Source: Heligmosomoides polygyrus polygyrus | Lineage: Eukaryota; Nematoda; Chromadorea; Rhabditida; Heligmosomidae | Assembly (NCBI GenBank): GCA_947396885.1 | Contig: OX377202.1 | Location: forward strand, 107,774,221 to 107,838,220 | Reading direction: 5' to 3' | Length of the DNA stretch: 64,000 nt | Shown: piece after piece, positions 9,759 through 20,511 of the stretch | How the letters are laid out: each line of letters begins with the position of its first letter | How positions within the stretch are numbered: the stretch's first letter is position 1 | Translations under genes and position numbers: made by a program | The notes under the pieces: generated by a model | Told to the model about the DNA's origin: nothing | Seen by the model: the letters and a program-made list of their open reading frames with translations, nothing else | Database searches by the model: none

Positions 9759-10766
9759 TCATTCGAAGTTCCCTCCTCTTGCGCATATGCAGCTTTTCGG
9801 ACGAGTCACGAAGGCGTCGCAGATGACACGCAGATAGTCCTCATCGAGATCAGTCCACGTTTTCATATGTTCAGCTTTGAGCGAACCCAAGTTGTAGTTT
9901 CTTGTGGCTGAGATCTTGTGCTCTAAAACTGACCAGACCAAGTAGTCAAGTGGGTTCAGATCTGACGAATTTGATGGCCATTCTTCTTGGGCGATGAAAT
10001 CTGCAAACACCACTGCTGGAGTCCACTCGACTTGCCTGCAGGCCGAGCCTTGCTAAAAGCACCATGGCTTGTCTTTGAAGTGGACTATGACTTCAAAACT
10101 TTCTCCAGGACCGATTTCAAGTGTATTTACTTACTTATCTTCACTCCAGCATCGTCGAACACCAGCGACGTCTTTTCACTGAGGATATCGCACTCCAAAC
10201 CATGACCGAGCTCGGATATATCAGTTCTTCCGATGACTTTTCCTCCGAAAATGGCTTGCTTTTTATCTGCCGCAAGGATCCGATCGTTTTGTAGATTCAC
10301 AATAGGTTTTGTTGTGAAAACTTTTCCGCCACTGAAAACGATGCTCAGGTGCGTGTCATCTGCTAATCGCTCCAAAATTCTCCTGCATCTCTTCAGCCGC
10401 ATGTTCTTTATTCGGGCCGATAGGAAATGCACCGCCTGTCGTTGGTAATGGTGAAGTCCTAGCTTCCGTCGAACAATGTTTCTCACAGAGGTAGCACTGA
10501 TGCTTTTCTCTTTCGCCATCTTCCTCCTCGAGCGGCGAGGATTCCGTCGAATTTTCTCACGAATCCTTTTTGTAGTATCAGAAGTGGCAACAGAAACCTT
10601 TCGACCACGTCTCTCCTGTCCGATGTACTTCGAGCTCCTCGAACCGTTCAATCGTCTTTCAGACCAATTGCTGGAAAACAGATGGAAGATTAACAATTTT
10701 CCTCGACTCATGATCATCCTGGTGCAGACCAGCGATGGCGGCGCGCTTCGGATGAGCTTTAACCAT
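9759..10766 (-). pseudogene. maT-family (DD37D, Tc1/mariner) transposase, dead
   Basis: Read from an ATG at 10766-10764: MVKAHPKRAAIAGLHQ, then a helix-turn-helix and linker (KTIERFEEL; RIREKIRRNPRRSRRKMAKE; SATSVRNIVRRKLGL). The catalytic segment follows (IVFSGGKVFTTKPIVN; ADKKQAIFGGKVIGRTD; LVFDDAGVKISK) and then EEWPSNSSDLNPLDYLVWSV at about 9920-9980. The Asp expected in FSDEK is Gly here. The block around the second catalytic Asp (QQDSAPAH in relatives) has decayed to QGSACR. Only the last Asp survives. A stop lies inside the N-terminal part and frame changes lie near 10130-10010 and 10650. Clear terminal repeats were not located. Confidence 0.75.
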
Positions 10767-10944
10767 TGTACAAAACACGAAGAACGTACACAAAACTTTT
10801 CGGGTAGCATAATACAAACAAAACAAAAAATAACAGCGCTTGAATTTCTAGAAAAAATGCCGCTCGCGGTTCAAATCCGCAAATTTTCGCCGAGACCGCG
10901 AATTAATGTGCACCCCGTAGTAGCCGTAGGAATCCTTATGTGAT

Positions 10945-11720
10945 TTGATTCTCGCTTTCAAGTTCTATGTGAGACCCATACTAGAGACTGTATTTAGCGC
11001 TATCCGCATAGTAGGAATCGCTAGGATAGGAGCCGTTCAAAACAGTTTCAGAAGAAAACTGTTGACAGTGGTGCATGTATTCGATTGCTCCAGGATTCCC
11101 GTGGCTACTATTATTACAGAAATAAAGTCTATGAGCTGCCTACACTTGCGCACCTTAGGAGTAAGTGTGAACTTGTCGTGGTTTATAAGATGGTAACTGG
11201 TATGTTAGGCATTTCAGTCTAGGGGTCGGATTAATCAACGACTTACATAACTTTAACAGAGAATTCACAGCGTAAAACTCAGATAATGCGGCATATCGCT
11301 CACCGAATCGCTTGATAAGCCGCGCTGTCAGGGATTTCGGCTGTAGTTTTCTCTGTTAAATTGGTGTAAGTCGTTGATGAATCCGGCCCCAGGAGTTCTA
11401 TTCAGTTTCCACTTCTAACACGAGAGGTGGCTAGTGAAAGACCAGGATCCCAGAGATAAAATGTAACGTAAGATTAGGTTTCCTTTATAATCGAGCAGAA
11501 ACCGAGTTTTTGAAGCTCTCAAAGAAAAACGTTCTACCTAATTACTTGAGGCAGTATAAAAGGCTTTTTCACAGGCATCTCCAGGACGCTTCTTTAGTTT
11601 ATCCCGTTTTGATGACTTCATATTGTTTTGTTCATTATTTTTCTAGATGCTATTTGTTAACCGTACTTGAACTGTTTATCTGCGTGGTTCTCCACGTCTT
11701 AAATAAATAAATGAATAATT
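10945..11720 (+). mobile_element. CR1-type RT C-terminus with 3' tail, split by a MITE
   Basis: The plus strand reads LAFKFYVRPILE, then VQNSFRRKLLTV, and after a frame change NKVYELPTLAHLRSKCELVV then YKMVTGMLGISV. This is the classic C-terminal region of CR1/Jockey RTs. A MITE (about 11219-11392) interrupts the sequence. Beyond it, FYNRAETEFLKLSKKNVLP then NYLRQYKRLFHRHLQ gives the terminal domain. The element ends in an AAATAAATAAATGAATAATT tail near 11698-11727. It is 5'-truncated and frameshifted. Confidence 0.75.
11219..11392. mobile_element. MITE with about 40-bp terminal inverted repeats, inside a CR1 relic
   Basis: The left end reads GGGGTCGGATTAATCAACG and continues ACTTACATAACTTTAACAG. 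The right end complements it (CTGTTAAATTGGTGTAAGTC, then GTTGATGAATCCGGCCCC). The interior carries a smaller AAGCCGC/GCGGCAT-type inverted pair. It has no coding capacity. A second member of the family is at 14727-15001. Confidence 0.8.
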
Positions 11721-12072
11721 AAATAAATAGACTGCTGCGTGCGTTTTTTCGACACACGGCGCACTGTGCAATATACAGGGTGTCTCAAGAAATGTATACA
11801 CTGTTTGAAAAGTGACTTTGCACATAGCAAAGCTGCTGAGGAAGTTAAGAACACACATGAAAACATAATGAAATAGAAACATTCTGACATATGAGCGGCA
11901 TGGGTTACGTCATGCACTCGTCTGAAATCTTGCATTTTACATTCGATTGAGATTTGTGTTTCGCTCGAACACTTGTTATAATTTCTTCACAAAATGACCT
12001 ATCGATTGATTTGTGCATTTTTCATAGTTTAAAACTTAAAAACATACTACGGCAACGAAAAAGTGCAGAGTA

Positions 12073-12452
12073 ACACCTGCATCACCTGTCGTCCCGTTGA
12101 TCATCGACTTGCTTGAGCGGGCGCCAGCAGCGTCTCCATTCGTCCTTGTCGCGTGCCAGAGTGCTCCAATGGATCCTCCTCGCTAGGGACACGAAGAGCG
12201 TCATAGCGGTCGTTCAGGGCTTTCACGCAAAAGTCCGACCAACGCAATGGTGAGTTTATTTACCCAAATTTGAGGGTGTGATGACACGGAGTGTTATAAG
12301 TGCCACGAGACCGGCCACATCGCCCCGCAACTGCCCGACTGGAGGAGAGAGCGGCGGCCGTAGCGGAGGATGCGGCGGCGGTGGTGGCAGCTCCTGCTAC
12401 AAGTGTGGTGAGCCAGGGCACTTCTCCCGAGAATGCACCCAACAACAGCGAG
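12073..12452. mobile_element. Chimeric retro-insertion (RTE 3' end plus zinc-knuckle cDNA) with 12-bp duplication
   Basis: The segment is bounded by AAGTGCAGAGTA at 12061-12072 and again at 12453-12464, a target-site duplication. The left half (12073-12252) is the 3' end of the RTE family found at 50.8 kb, in minus orientation ([18 protein letters not shown], stop). The right half (12253-12452) is zinc-knuckle coding sequence in plus orientation. The two halves point in opposite directions, as in twin-primed LINE insertions, with the second primer apparently copying a different mRNA. Confidence 0.65.
12253..12274 (+). other. SL1-like spliced leader sequence at the head of the cDNA
   Basis: The 22 bases match the nematode SL1 leader (GGTTTAATTACCC, AAGTTTGAG) at 19 positions, with differences at positions 1, 7 and 16. 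They sit exactly at the junction with the RTE fragment and directly before coding sequence, where a 5' mRNA end would lie. A looser look-alike at about 12739-12758 means chance cannot be excluded. Confidence 0.5.
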
Positions 12453-12472
12453 AAGTGCAGAGTATCCTCTAA
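12280..12472 (+). pseudogene. CCHC zinc-knuckle protein retrocopy (CNBP-like), frameshifted
   Basis: Two CCHC zinc knuckles of the CNBP/GLH type, which bind single-stranded nucleic acid, are encoded. The first is DTECYKCHETGHIA at 12283-12324, in one frame. After an extra C in the CCCC run near 12326, the frame continues RNCPTGG, a Gly-rich linker and the second knuckle CYKCGEPGHFSREC at 12395-12436. The segment has no intron, so it is a partial cDNA copy. The stop at about 12471 lies in host element sequence. It is not a functional gene. Confidence 0.65.
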
Positions 12473-13237
12473 AAAATGCAGGTTCAGTTCGAAGGCTCTA
12501 ACATTTCTGCTAGTAAAGCTTCTGGAAAACTTCAACTTATATGCAAGCGCATAATAATGAGATTTCTGTGGCGTACAAATAGTCAAGGTTGCGCTATGCC
12601 CCCACCTGAGACCTTGTCTTTCAGACTCGATTGATTGTGCATGGGCTGAATACTTCTCAAAATCTTGCTTTTAATTGACCACACTGTTTCTTTTACCGTT
12701 TAGAACTTGAAAATCACGTGAAAGACACGTGACATGTGAGTTTATTTATTCCAAATTTATCGCTCTGCGTGCACTCCTCAACAAACAATCGAGTCTGAAA
12801 TGAAGTGCTTCAGACGAGGGCATGGCGCAATCTTTACTACTTGCACGCCAGAGAAATCTCGTCACCCTGTGCTTTCATGTCAGTCTTGAGCTCTTCAGAA
12901 GCTTTAAAAACAGCAATGTTAGAATTTTCCAAATAGTACCTGCATTTTTAGGATAACTCCGCAAGCCATAGTGTGGTTTAAAATTTAAGTCTTAAAAAAG
13001 GCACAAACCAATCGATACGACCACTTTGTGAAAGAGTTGTAAGAATAGATTCAAGCAAAACACAAGCAATAAAGCGTAAAATCCAAGGTTTCAGACGAGT
13101 GCATGGCGCAATCGTTCATATGTCGAGAAATTTCTATTTTCTTAAGCTTGTTGTGAGCTCTTAACTTCTTTAGTATCTTTTCTGTATGCAAAGTTATCAC
13201 CTTTCAAACAGTGTAAACATTTTTTTAAGACACCCAG

Positions 13238-13700
13238 TATTTGGCTCCACTCAGCGGACCCTGCGACTGCGCGGGACTAAACGCTCAGGAGAAGAAGAGT
13301 ATTTGGCTCCACAGTGGTTCTCGATTGCTCCATGGTAGCCAGTTAAGTCGACTCTTTTGGCGCTGGTTAATAGCGAACAAAGTGACCAAATAGTTTCACG
13401 AAAGGGAGAATTTTGGACTTCTTTCAGGCCTTGAAGCAGACGATTCCGTTGAAACGTCGGCTGCAATAAACTATTTTATAAGAAATTTGGTAGGCCCAAA
13501 AGGGTTAGCAGCCTATGACAAAATGCCCAGATTTTGAGACCATTGAATTGGAGGTCCCCATTCGATATTTGTCCTGATATTACGCAATAGTATTTATTAT
13601 TGCTTTCACGATTAATTTTTCAATTATGTAAATTGCAAGCCATTAGGCAGACACAAGCTGTCTGTTGTTTTATGGTCTACCATATACCTCTCATATCTGA
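13238..13700. other. Region without recognised gene
   Basis: A word GTATTTGGCTCCAC is duplicated (about 13238 and 13300). Near 13432-13470 it has TTGAAGCAGACGATTCCG then TTGAAACGTCGGCTGC, a phrase similar in form to the tail of Penelope-like elements. No coding region is supported. Confidence 0.3.
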
Positions 13701-13703
13701 AAG

Positions 13704-14100
13704 ATGTCAGCTAGCATCATCAGACGGATCAACGCGTTCCACTGCAAATGTCTACGACAAATAATGAAGATACGTTACACGGACCGCTTGACGAACGAAG
13801 AAGTACTACAACGCTGCCGCTCGAGCAACCTCTACGAAACCGTTGCGCAACGCCGACCCCGCATGGCCGGGCACAATCTTCGAATGCCGGTGCACCGCCT
13901 GCCAAGATCAGCCATGCAAAGCACACCGCCAGGAAAGCGAACCAGAGGCCGCCCAAAAAACACGTGGCGCCGCACGTTTATGAATGACATGGAAGTTAAG
14001 AATATTTCTTGGCAGGAGTGCGAAGAAATATCCCAAGACAGGCAGCGGTGGAAAGAATTCTTCGCCCTGTGCGCTCAACAGCACGGAGGAACTACGTACA
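13704..14100 (+). pseudogene. C-terminal segment of a non-LTR retrotransposon RT
   Basis: The frame reads INAFHCKCLRQIMKIRYTDR, then LTNEEVLQRC, RPRMAGHNLRM, GKRTRGRPKNTWRRTF and SQDRQRWKEFFALCAQQHGG. This is the C-terminal domain after the RT thumb found in many animal LINE proteins, ending near the GG of QQHGG. It is uninterrupted over about 130 residues but lacks the RT core, so it is a 5'-truncated insertion. The reading frame continues to 14216 into unrelated sequence. Confidence 0.75.
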
Positions 14101-14726
14101 AAGTAAGTATATACCTCTCGTATTTTAGACAAAGCTGCTTCGATGAGTCCGTGCACGGAGAATTTTTCTTGATCATTAGACCAGCCATTCCTTCGATACC
14201 GCAGTCATACCTCTAAACAGTTTATAGTTTAATAATAAACTTTCATAAATCTTTCAATCATTAAATAATTTAATATAATACAAAAATTTCAGTGAATAGG
14301 CCTTCTAATCGTAAACCCGAAAACCCTGAATTTGAACGACCATATGAAGCGAATTTATATATCTGATGGTCTGATATGGACTTTCCCAAAAAAAAAAAAG
14401 AATTACCAAAGCACCGTGAATGATCCCTCCCTTCAAGGGTTGCGCATACTCTTTGTTAAACAGTAGCAGTCACCCTCAATTCTTTTCAATGCACGTGCTT
14501 ATTTTGAAATCTGCAGTTTGTTTCCGTCACCAGCAAAGTTGGTGACTTTAGCCCTAGTATTTGGATGCCATCTACGTCTATATTCCTTTAATAGTTTGAG
14601 CTAGTGTTGTGATGCCTGTATAAATTTTTACAGGCTCGAACCTGGAGCTTTGCGTTCAGCTGTAGAAGGTTACGTGTTGTGATTTTCTTAGCAAGATTGG
14701 GTTTCAAAAACATTAAAAGGCCGATC

Positions 14727-15001
14727 TAGGGCCGGATTCATCAACACTTACGTAACTTTAAAGGCTCGAGCACACTACGCTGCCTTTGCTGCGGCAGCAA
14801 TGGTAAAGGATACCAGAGGCAGCAGCTCGGTTATATCCTTTATCATTGCTGCCGCAGCAAAGGCAGCGAAGTGTGCTCGAGCCGTAACGGAGAATTGTAA
14901 GCTTATCAAGCGATATGGTGAGCGATAAGCCGCGTTATCTGAGCACTTCGATTACAATTCTCCGTTAAAGTTACGTAAGTCGTTGATGAATCCGGCGCCT
15001 G
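14727..15001. mobile_element. MITE of the 11.2-kb family carrying a second MITE
   Basis: The terminal inverted repeats GGGCCGGATTCATCAAC (left) and GTTGATGAATCCGGCGCC (right) match the family at 11219-11392. The inner repeat ACTTACGTAACTTTAA/TTAAAGTTACGTAAGT also matches. The left repeat is interrupted by a 123-bp element at 14762-14884. Confidence 0.8.
14762..14884. mobile_element. Nested palindromic MITE with TAA duplication
   Basis: It is flanked by TAA (14759-14761 and 14885-14887). The termini read AGGCTCGAGCACAC and GTGTGCTCGAGCC, and the arms are palindromic over the whole length (GCTGCCTTTGCTGCGGCAGC and its complement). The 3-bp TAA site is that of PIF/Harbinger-type elements. The same AGGC...CACA start recurs at 16385 and in the 58-62 kb train. 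Confidence 0.8.
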
Positions 15002-16384
15002 GAGTACAATCGTATAACTTTCGTCACTGTTAGCAAAGTCAGCTTAGTTTATTTTTCCTCCCGACGACTTTTATGGCCTTTTTGCATTGTTTAGCCTTCT
15101 CGGAGGAACTTACCGTCCATTTTAAGGAATTGGCAGCGCCCTGCGACCTGGTGAAGAGTTTCAAGAGGAACATTATCTTGGGTTCCTCTTCAAAATTGTA
15201 TTCCCCGAGAAGCTCACATCGAGGCCACTTCGTGATGGCAGGGGCATTGCCTGCTTCAGCTGCACTAATAGAGATGACTACCTAAATCAGAGAAAAGCAT
15301 TTGTTCAACCAGAAGATTCATGAAGTGCCGGGGTGGGAGATATGCGATATCATCTCTCACCTCTCTCTGCCGCCATGCTCTCTCACCTCATCTATCATCT
15401 CTCGCATCTCTCTCCTGCCTTGCTCTCTCACCTGGTCGCTTTCCGTGGGTAGCCAGGAACGTCCCCGGGAACGTTCGTGAATCCGGCTACTGGAGACAAC
15501 CTCAGCGTTAGGTCGGAGCGGCCCAGGTGTTGTATAGGGGCAGAATCGTCTCCCTCAGAAACAAATGAGAGCACCACATGAGCGTCAATCCAATCCAGAA
15601 TTCAATCCAGATGTGGTTTTTTGCAGTAAACAACGCAACTGCGTACAATAGCTGTACTGTGCAATCAAAATGGTAGAAATCGAACCGACAGACATTCATA
15701 GTCCCTCTCTAAAGCGAAGATTTTGACTATGATTACGTGCCACAAAGTTTTCTCTAAGACCACATCAGTTACGTCATTTGCGCCGAAACAGGCAAAGATC
15801 TACACTCACGAAAAAATAAAAACTAACTACGGAATGGAAAAAACCGTTATAAAAATTTTTGAGAATTTTCAGACTTCTCATCGTTTTTTCAAAAATGGGA
15901 ATCATTCTCTGTCGGTTTTTTTTTAATTTGATGATGTCTAAAGGAAGAAACTAACTGAAAAATTTGCGAGCGACCATTTTCTCTTGTCGGGCCACGGTAA
16001 AAAAAATAATGAAAACTGAAAGAAGAAAGTGTTATATATTTAGGTCTATGCTCTGAAAATGAAGAGTATTCAAAATTTTGCATTTCTTATTTGCCGCATT
16101 CCACGCTGTTGCTCCGGTTGTGCGAGCGGTGAGATTAAAGGTGTACCACTCGCCTCCGATAGTTCAAACTTGGATAATTAAACATTTATTTTAGAAAGAG
16201 TTTATAGACAATTTTTGTTGCATGAAATATGTAAACGAATAATCGAGCAATAAAATGCGACTTGATAAAGGAGGAGAAATGCGCTCTCCCAGGATCCAGG
16301 AAGAGGGCAAAGAAATGGGTAATGATAGAGCAATAGAGCCAGCTATTTAATCTAGTAGGCACTTAAAATAATACGGTTATCTAA
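15002..16384. other. Region without recognised gene
   Basis: It holds a CT-rich low-complexity patch (CTCTCTCACCTC repeats, about 15345-15435). A fragment at about 15615-15800 is shared with the 5' part of unit U (CAACTGCGTACAAT...GATTACGT). That fragment joins abruptly to CATCAGTTACGTCATTTGCG, a piece of the U gene 171-nt exon, and so is a rearranged unit U remnant. The remainder is AT-rich and unassigned. Confidence 0.4.
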
Positions 16385-16699
16385 AGGCCTCCGCACATTT
16401 CTGCTGCATCGTGGCACAGGCAGCAAACCTTTCTCCTGGGCGGCAAAACTGCCGCGTAAGAGGCACTCATACTCAGCTTTGCAACCCTGCTCCATCACCA
16501 ATGCGGTTGCGTTATCATCATCGCATCATTACCAGTTTCAATGGCAAAGCGGCTGCAGCGGCTGAATGCCTTGAACAACTATTGCCACAGCTGCGTAGGT
16601 CGCACATCAGCTGCCAGCTCTGCCTCTCTTCCCTATACCTATGGATACTGATAGATATAGATAGGGCTGCCGCGTTGCCGCAAAAATGTGCGGAGGCCT
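16385..16699. mobile_element. Palindromic MITE with TAA duplication
   Basis: TAA at 16382-16384 and 16700-16702 flank ends reading AGGCCTCCGCACATTT and AAATGTGCGGAGGCCT. The sub-terminal CTGC/GCAG-rich segments also pair. It has no coding potential. It belongs with the AGGC...CACA MITE families seen at 58-62 kb. Confidence 0.85.
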
Positions 16700-16809
16700 T
16701 AAGACTTCGTAAGTAGGAGAGTGCTCAGCGGATGAAAACATATTTAAATCTCTAGCACTTGATTGATGATTCTCATTCTTCACTTGATCATGTTGGTGAT
16801 TTCTCCAGT

Positions 16810-17842
16810 GGTATGGAGCGTTATGGATGACCCTTCAAGAACAAGGAGCGAATCGCCAGCTTATTGACCTGCCTCGTAAAATCTACTTGAAAGCGCACTC
16901 TACAGTTCGTCTCGGAGGAGTAGACGTTCCCATAAGAGTTTGTCGAGGAGTCCGCCAAAGTGATACAATTTCACCAAAACTATTCACCTCAACGTTAGAT
17001 CATATTTTAAGGAAACTTACTTAGAACGGTTATAGAATATCAGTTAACGGAACTTGGCTCACCAACCATTGCTTTGCTGACGACGTTGTTCTAATTTCAA
17101 AAACCAAACAGGAACTGCAAACCATGATTAACGAGCTAGACCAACACCTGCTTAGCTGTGGTTTGAAATTAAGTGCCTCAAAAACGAAGGTAATGGCGAC
17201 CTCTGATACATCCATCACCCTCAGGTGAAAGGACGTTGAAAATGTGAAGTCTGTCGTGTGCCTCGGACAAGATATCTCCTTCAATCGGGACATTTCCAAA
17301 GAAATCACCCGTAGGATTCGTGCATGCTGGAGCAATTTCTGTCGATACGCAAATTTTTAACATCGAGGACGGTCGAGATGAAGTGGAAACGACGCCTTTT
17401 CAATATGTGTATATTGCCTTCGATGCTGTTTGGTGCTGAGACCTGGACTCTGTCAAAGTCAGACGAGCATAAACTTGCAGCAGCACAAAGGCGAATGGAA
17501 CGTCAGATGTTTGGCTGAGATAGAAAGCGAAACATGTGGCTGCGAGGAATTACTGAAGTCAAGGATGTGATCGACTGTGCCATTGCAAGAAAATGGATAT
17601 AGCTGGAAGATCTTTAATACTGTTGATAATAAGTGGTCTCGTCAGATTATGGAATGGTGTCCGCCGTCCAAACGAACAGTGGGAGGACCAAAATCTATAT
17701 GGCGAGATGTATTCCAGAAAGCCTTTGGAACATGCAATTGGCAAGAAGAAGCAAGAATGAAAACGAAACGCGAATGGATCGATCTAATGAGATGCCGCAT
17801 ATTGTAACATATTGAAGGGCATATAAATAAATAAATAAATGG
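16810..17842 (+). mobile_element. RTE-like non-LTR retrotransposon, 3' part, degenerate
   Basis: Pieces of one RT protein appear in order: PRKIYLKAHSTVRLGG and GVRQSDTISPKLF (about 16880-16990), then the catalytic box CFADDVVLIS at about 17065-17100. The thumb (GLKLSASKTKVMATS) and the C-terminal region (LFGAETWTLSKSDEHKL, RQIMEWCPPSKRTVGGPKSI) follow, ending LMRCRIL, stop (about 17805). A tail of ATAAATAAATAAAT at about 17822-17840 marks the 3' end. In-frame stops near 17022 and 17228 and several shifts show decay. 5'-truncated. Confidence 0.8.
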
Positions 17843-17885
17843 AGCGGTCAAAAAATTTAGTATGATAGGAGAAGAAGTGTCCTCC

Positions 17886-18200
17886 TCAATACTGAGAGTT
17901 AATAATGAAGCGATTTCCCTACCTCTTTTATGGTAAATGTAAAGTTGTTTAGGGAAAACGACTTATCAATACCTACCAGGACAAGTGTGCTGCAAGATAA
18001 GGCCATTATGAAACATGTTTGTGAAACCCACTACGCTCCCTTATATATGCAACGACAGAAGCTCGCGCAGCTATTCCGTCTGTTCAATAATGTTTGGATT
18101 TCTGCAGTCCTTCCAGAAACTGTGTGTTGACAACAGCTGCGATTATGCGGACTCAACTAGCGGTAGGGTTTCTGGCTATGACAAATTATAATCAATGCAG
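17886..18200 (+). repeat. Unit U fragment f
   Basis: It matches part of unit U corresponding to about 33765-34175 (CAAGATAAGGCCATTATGAA and CAACGACAGAAGCTC), but with internal deletions. It starts directly after the RTE-like element. Confidence 0.6.
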
Positions 18201-20511
18201 TTTTGTCCGCTAGTGGGTGCTGAAGAGCCCTATGGCACTTGTCTTCCCAGGAATGATATTATGGTTCAAGGAGGATGATGGTATAAATGCTCAAGATAGC
18301 CATAGAATTACGACCAGAGCGGATGTGGGAGAACTACTGATACTACTACGGAACTAAGTAAACTAAGGAATACTAGGAGGAGAAAAACTACTAAAAATCT
18401 AAACATATAGGGATAGAATGACCACCATAAGAAGGTATGAGGCTATAGAAATGGAACTAAGAGTGAAAGGGACTGTAATGCTGATATGTGGAACAAACCT
18501 GTATTGCCGACGAGGAAACTGGTGACTCCCCGCATTTATTTACTACTAAAAAAGAGGGGTGTGTGCTGTAGGTGCGTGCTGCGGCGCCAACCCCTTGTGA
18601 ACGCTGCCTTTGGGAGGTCTCGCAGTGTCCCATCTGCCACGGAGGGGGGGATTTATTAACCAACCCAAAAACAAACGAAGGGGAAGGCTGTAGTATAGGG
18701 GGGGGGTAATTACTAACCACCCCAGACGAAAGAGGGGGGGGGGTAGTATAGGGGGACATAGCTAGCGCACTACCAGGGTGCTAACGGGGTGACTCTGGTG
18801 CTGCGGCAGCGATCCAACCATAACATCAACACCTACTGCCTGAACCGGGTGGCCAGCCCGTATGACAGAGGATCAATGAGGCACCTCCCCTAGGTGCGAT
18901 CAGGACTTACCCTGCCTGGTACTAACAAGCTCGGGCTCGCGAGCACACCTGCCGCCGACGCCGCGCGCGTCGCCCGGTCCCCACACCGCTGCACCACTCT
19001 CGTGCGCCAGCCCAAGCGCTACCCATCCAGTGCCCAGCAGCGCTTTGTACGGCTGTCTGCCACCCAGCCGTATGGCTGTCTGCCACCCAGCCAGATGGTT
19101 TTGCGCGCTGCCCTGGCAGTGGATGGGAGCTGTAATGCTTGTTTTGCCCCAACCCTTCAAAAGACCCCGGGGGGGGGGGTACTACAGCCGCCCAGGGGAA
19201 GGCATGGTTCCCTCGCATCAGGGCGTGGTAGGACCAGATTTTACAGCCAAATGACTTAATGGCCAGCCGGCAAACGGGTCCGCTTACCAAGGTCCGATGC
19301 ACCATGTTGCGAATCGTTGGCCCCACTCGCGGGGGAGCATGCCCTGTTGAGTGTGGTCCCCTATTCACCCCGTGGTGCTACGAGGTACCAGAAGACCCAA
19401 GACCCAGGGGGATACTAGGGGGACCCCATGATGTGAATGGACCACGCCCCCTCTTTCCTGGCAGACGGGGCCCCGCGTGGTGACTTCTAACCCCCGCGCT
19501 GGGCAGCGCCTGGATTGACGCACGCCCGCACCACGCACCAGCCGCGGGTGCCTACAGACGTGCTGTATTGAACCCGGACTGTATTGAGCACACACAACCC
19601 CGAATACTACATGATGACCCCATTGTAGTCAACTACAACACTAGCCCCTAACTAACCCACTAGCAACAACAACAACAAATATACATAGCAATACCAATAC
19701 CGATAAGACACTGATAGGAGACTCACCACCTTCCTCGTCGTAGACAACACAGTAGACATATACAACCATGGTTCATTCCATATATCAACATCACACAGCC
19801 GCAGCAGTATAATACCAGAGACGAGCGTTAGATAATATGGTATACAGGGTTGATGGGACTGCTCCGGCTAGAAGGAGTGTAGTGGCTATCCGAGGTTAGG
19901 CGAGCTCCATCCAGGCTCGCCGTCCTCCCTGTACTGCAGCTGGCTGCAGTGCGATGTGAGGAGCGGCAAGGCTCTGCTCGGACGAGCCCCGTAATGATGA
20001 CGAAAGGGGGCTCACAATGGCGGCGTCCCAGAGCCGCGCCCGCGCAGCCGCTCGACGTGTTGACGGAAGTATAGAATGAGCCGGCGGGGGGCGGCGCAAC
20101 GCGGTCCCCGCCGACCAATAGCGTGCGCGGGCAGGCCGAGCCTCGGGAGCGCCTCATCTGGGTCCCGAGCGGATACGGCAGCCCGCGGGAGTTTGAATAT
20201 AGGGAGCGAACCATCGCATTCGCGACACGCAGGTACATAATCGACAGTCCATCTTTAGCTACTCTTCAACAAGGTCTACCATTATACAGTCCAAACTCTG
20301 GTAAGAGTTGGAAGAAGCCATTTGCTATAAATGGCTCCGGACCTAGTGCTGCTTTGGAATTGGGTTCGGCGAGTTGAACGGCCTACCTATCCTTGCCCCA
20401 GAACCAAGGAGCATTCTGTTCTCAGAAGGCGATTGTCGTCTTCTATCAATGTGCTGTCGTTCAGTCGGAAATCGGATTATTCCGATTCTTTATTATCTTC
20501 CCTATGCCATG
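18201..20511. other. GC-rich region without recognised gene
   Basis: It contains several long G runs (18647-18740, 19171-19180) and a direct repeat GGCTGTCTGCCACCCAGCC (about 19049-19092). Reading frames up to 148 codons exist on both strands but are Pro/Arg-rich and overlap antisense, as expected by chance in GC-rich DNA. A frame at 20123-20377 (MRGQAEPRERLIWVPSGYGS...) is unassigned. The composition differs sharply from neighbours, so this could be an unclassified element. Confidence 0.35.

Larger units (their letters stand above)
11776..13237. mobile_element. Foldback DNA element with very long inverted repeats and TA target site
   Basis: The ends CAGGGTGTCTCAAGAAATG (left) and CTGGGTGTCTTAAAAAAATG (right, complemented) are flanked by TA at 11774-11775 and 13238-13239. 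The arms stay complementary for hundreds of bases: 11776-12060 with 12965-13237, and 12465-12640 with 12785-12965. They meet near 12710. This is typical of large non-autonomous Tc1/mariner-type foldback elements. No transposase was found. The left arm is broken by a 380-bp chimeric insertion (12073-12452), and removing it restores the pairing. Confidence 0.8.

Noticed and set aside
10476..10943. 155-codon plus-strand protein
   Set aside because: It is antisense to the maT transposase, whose motifs are unmistakable.
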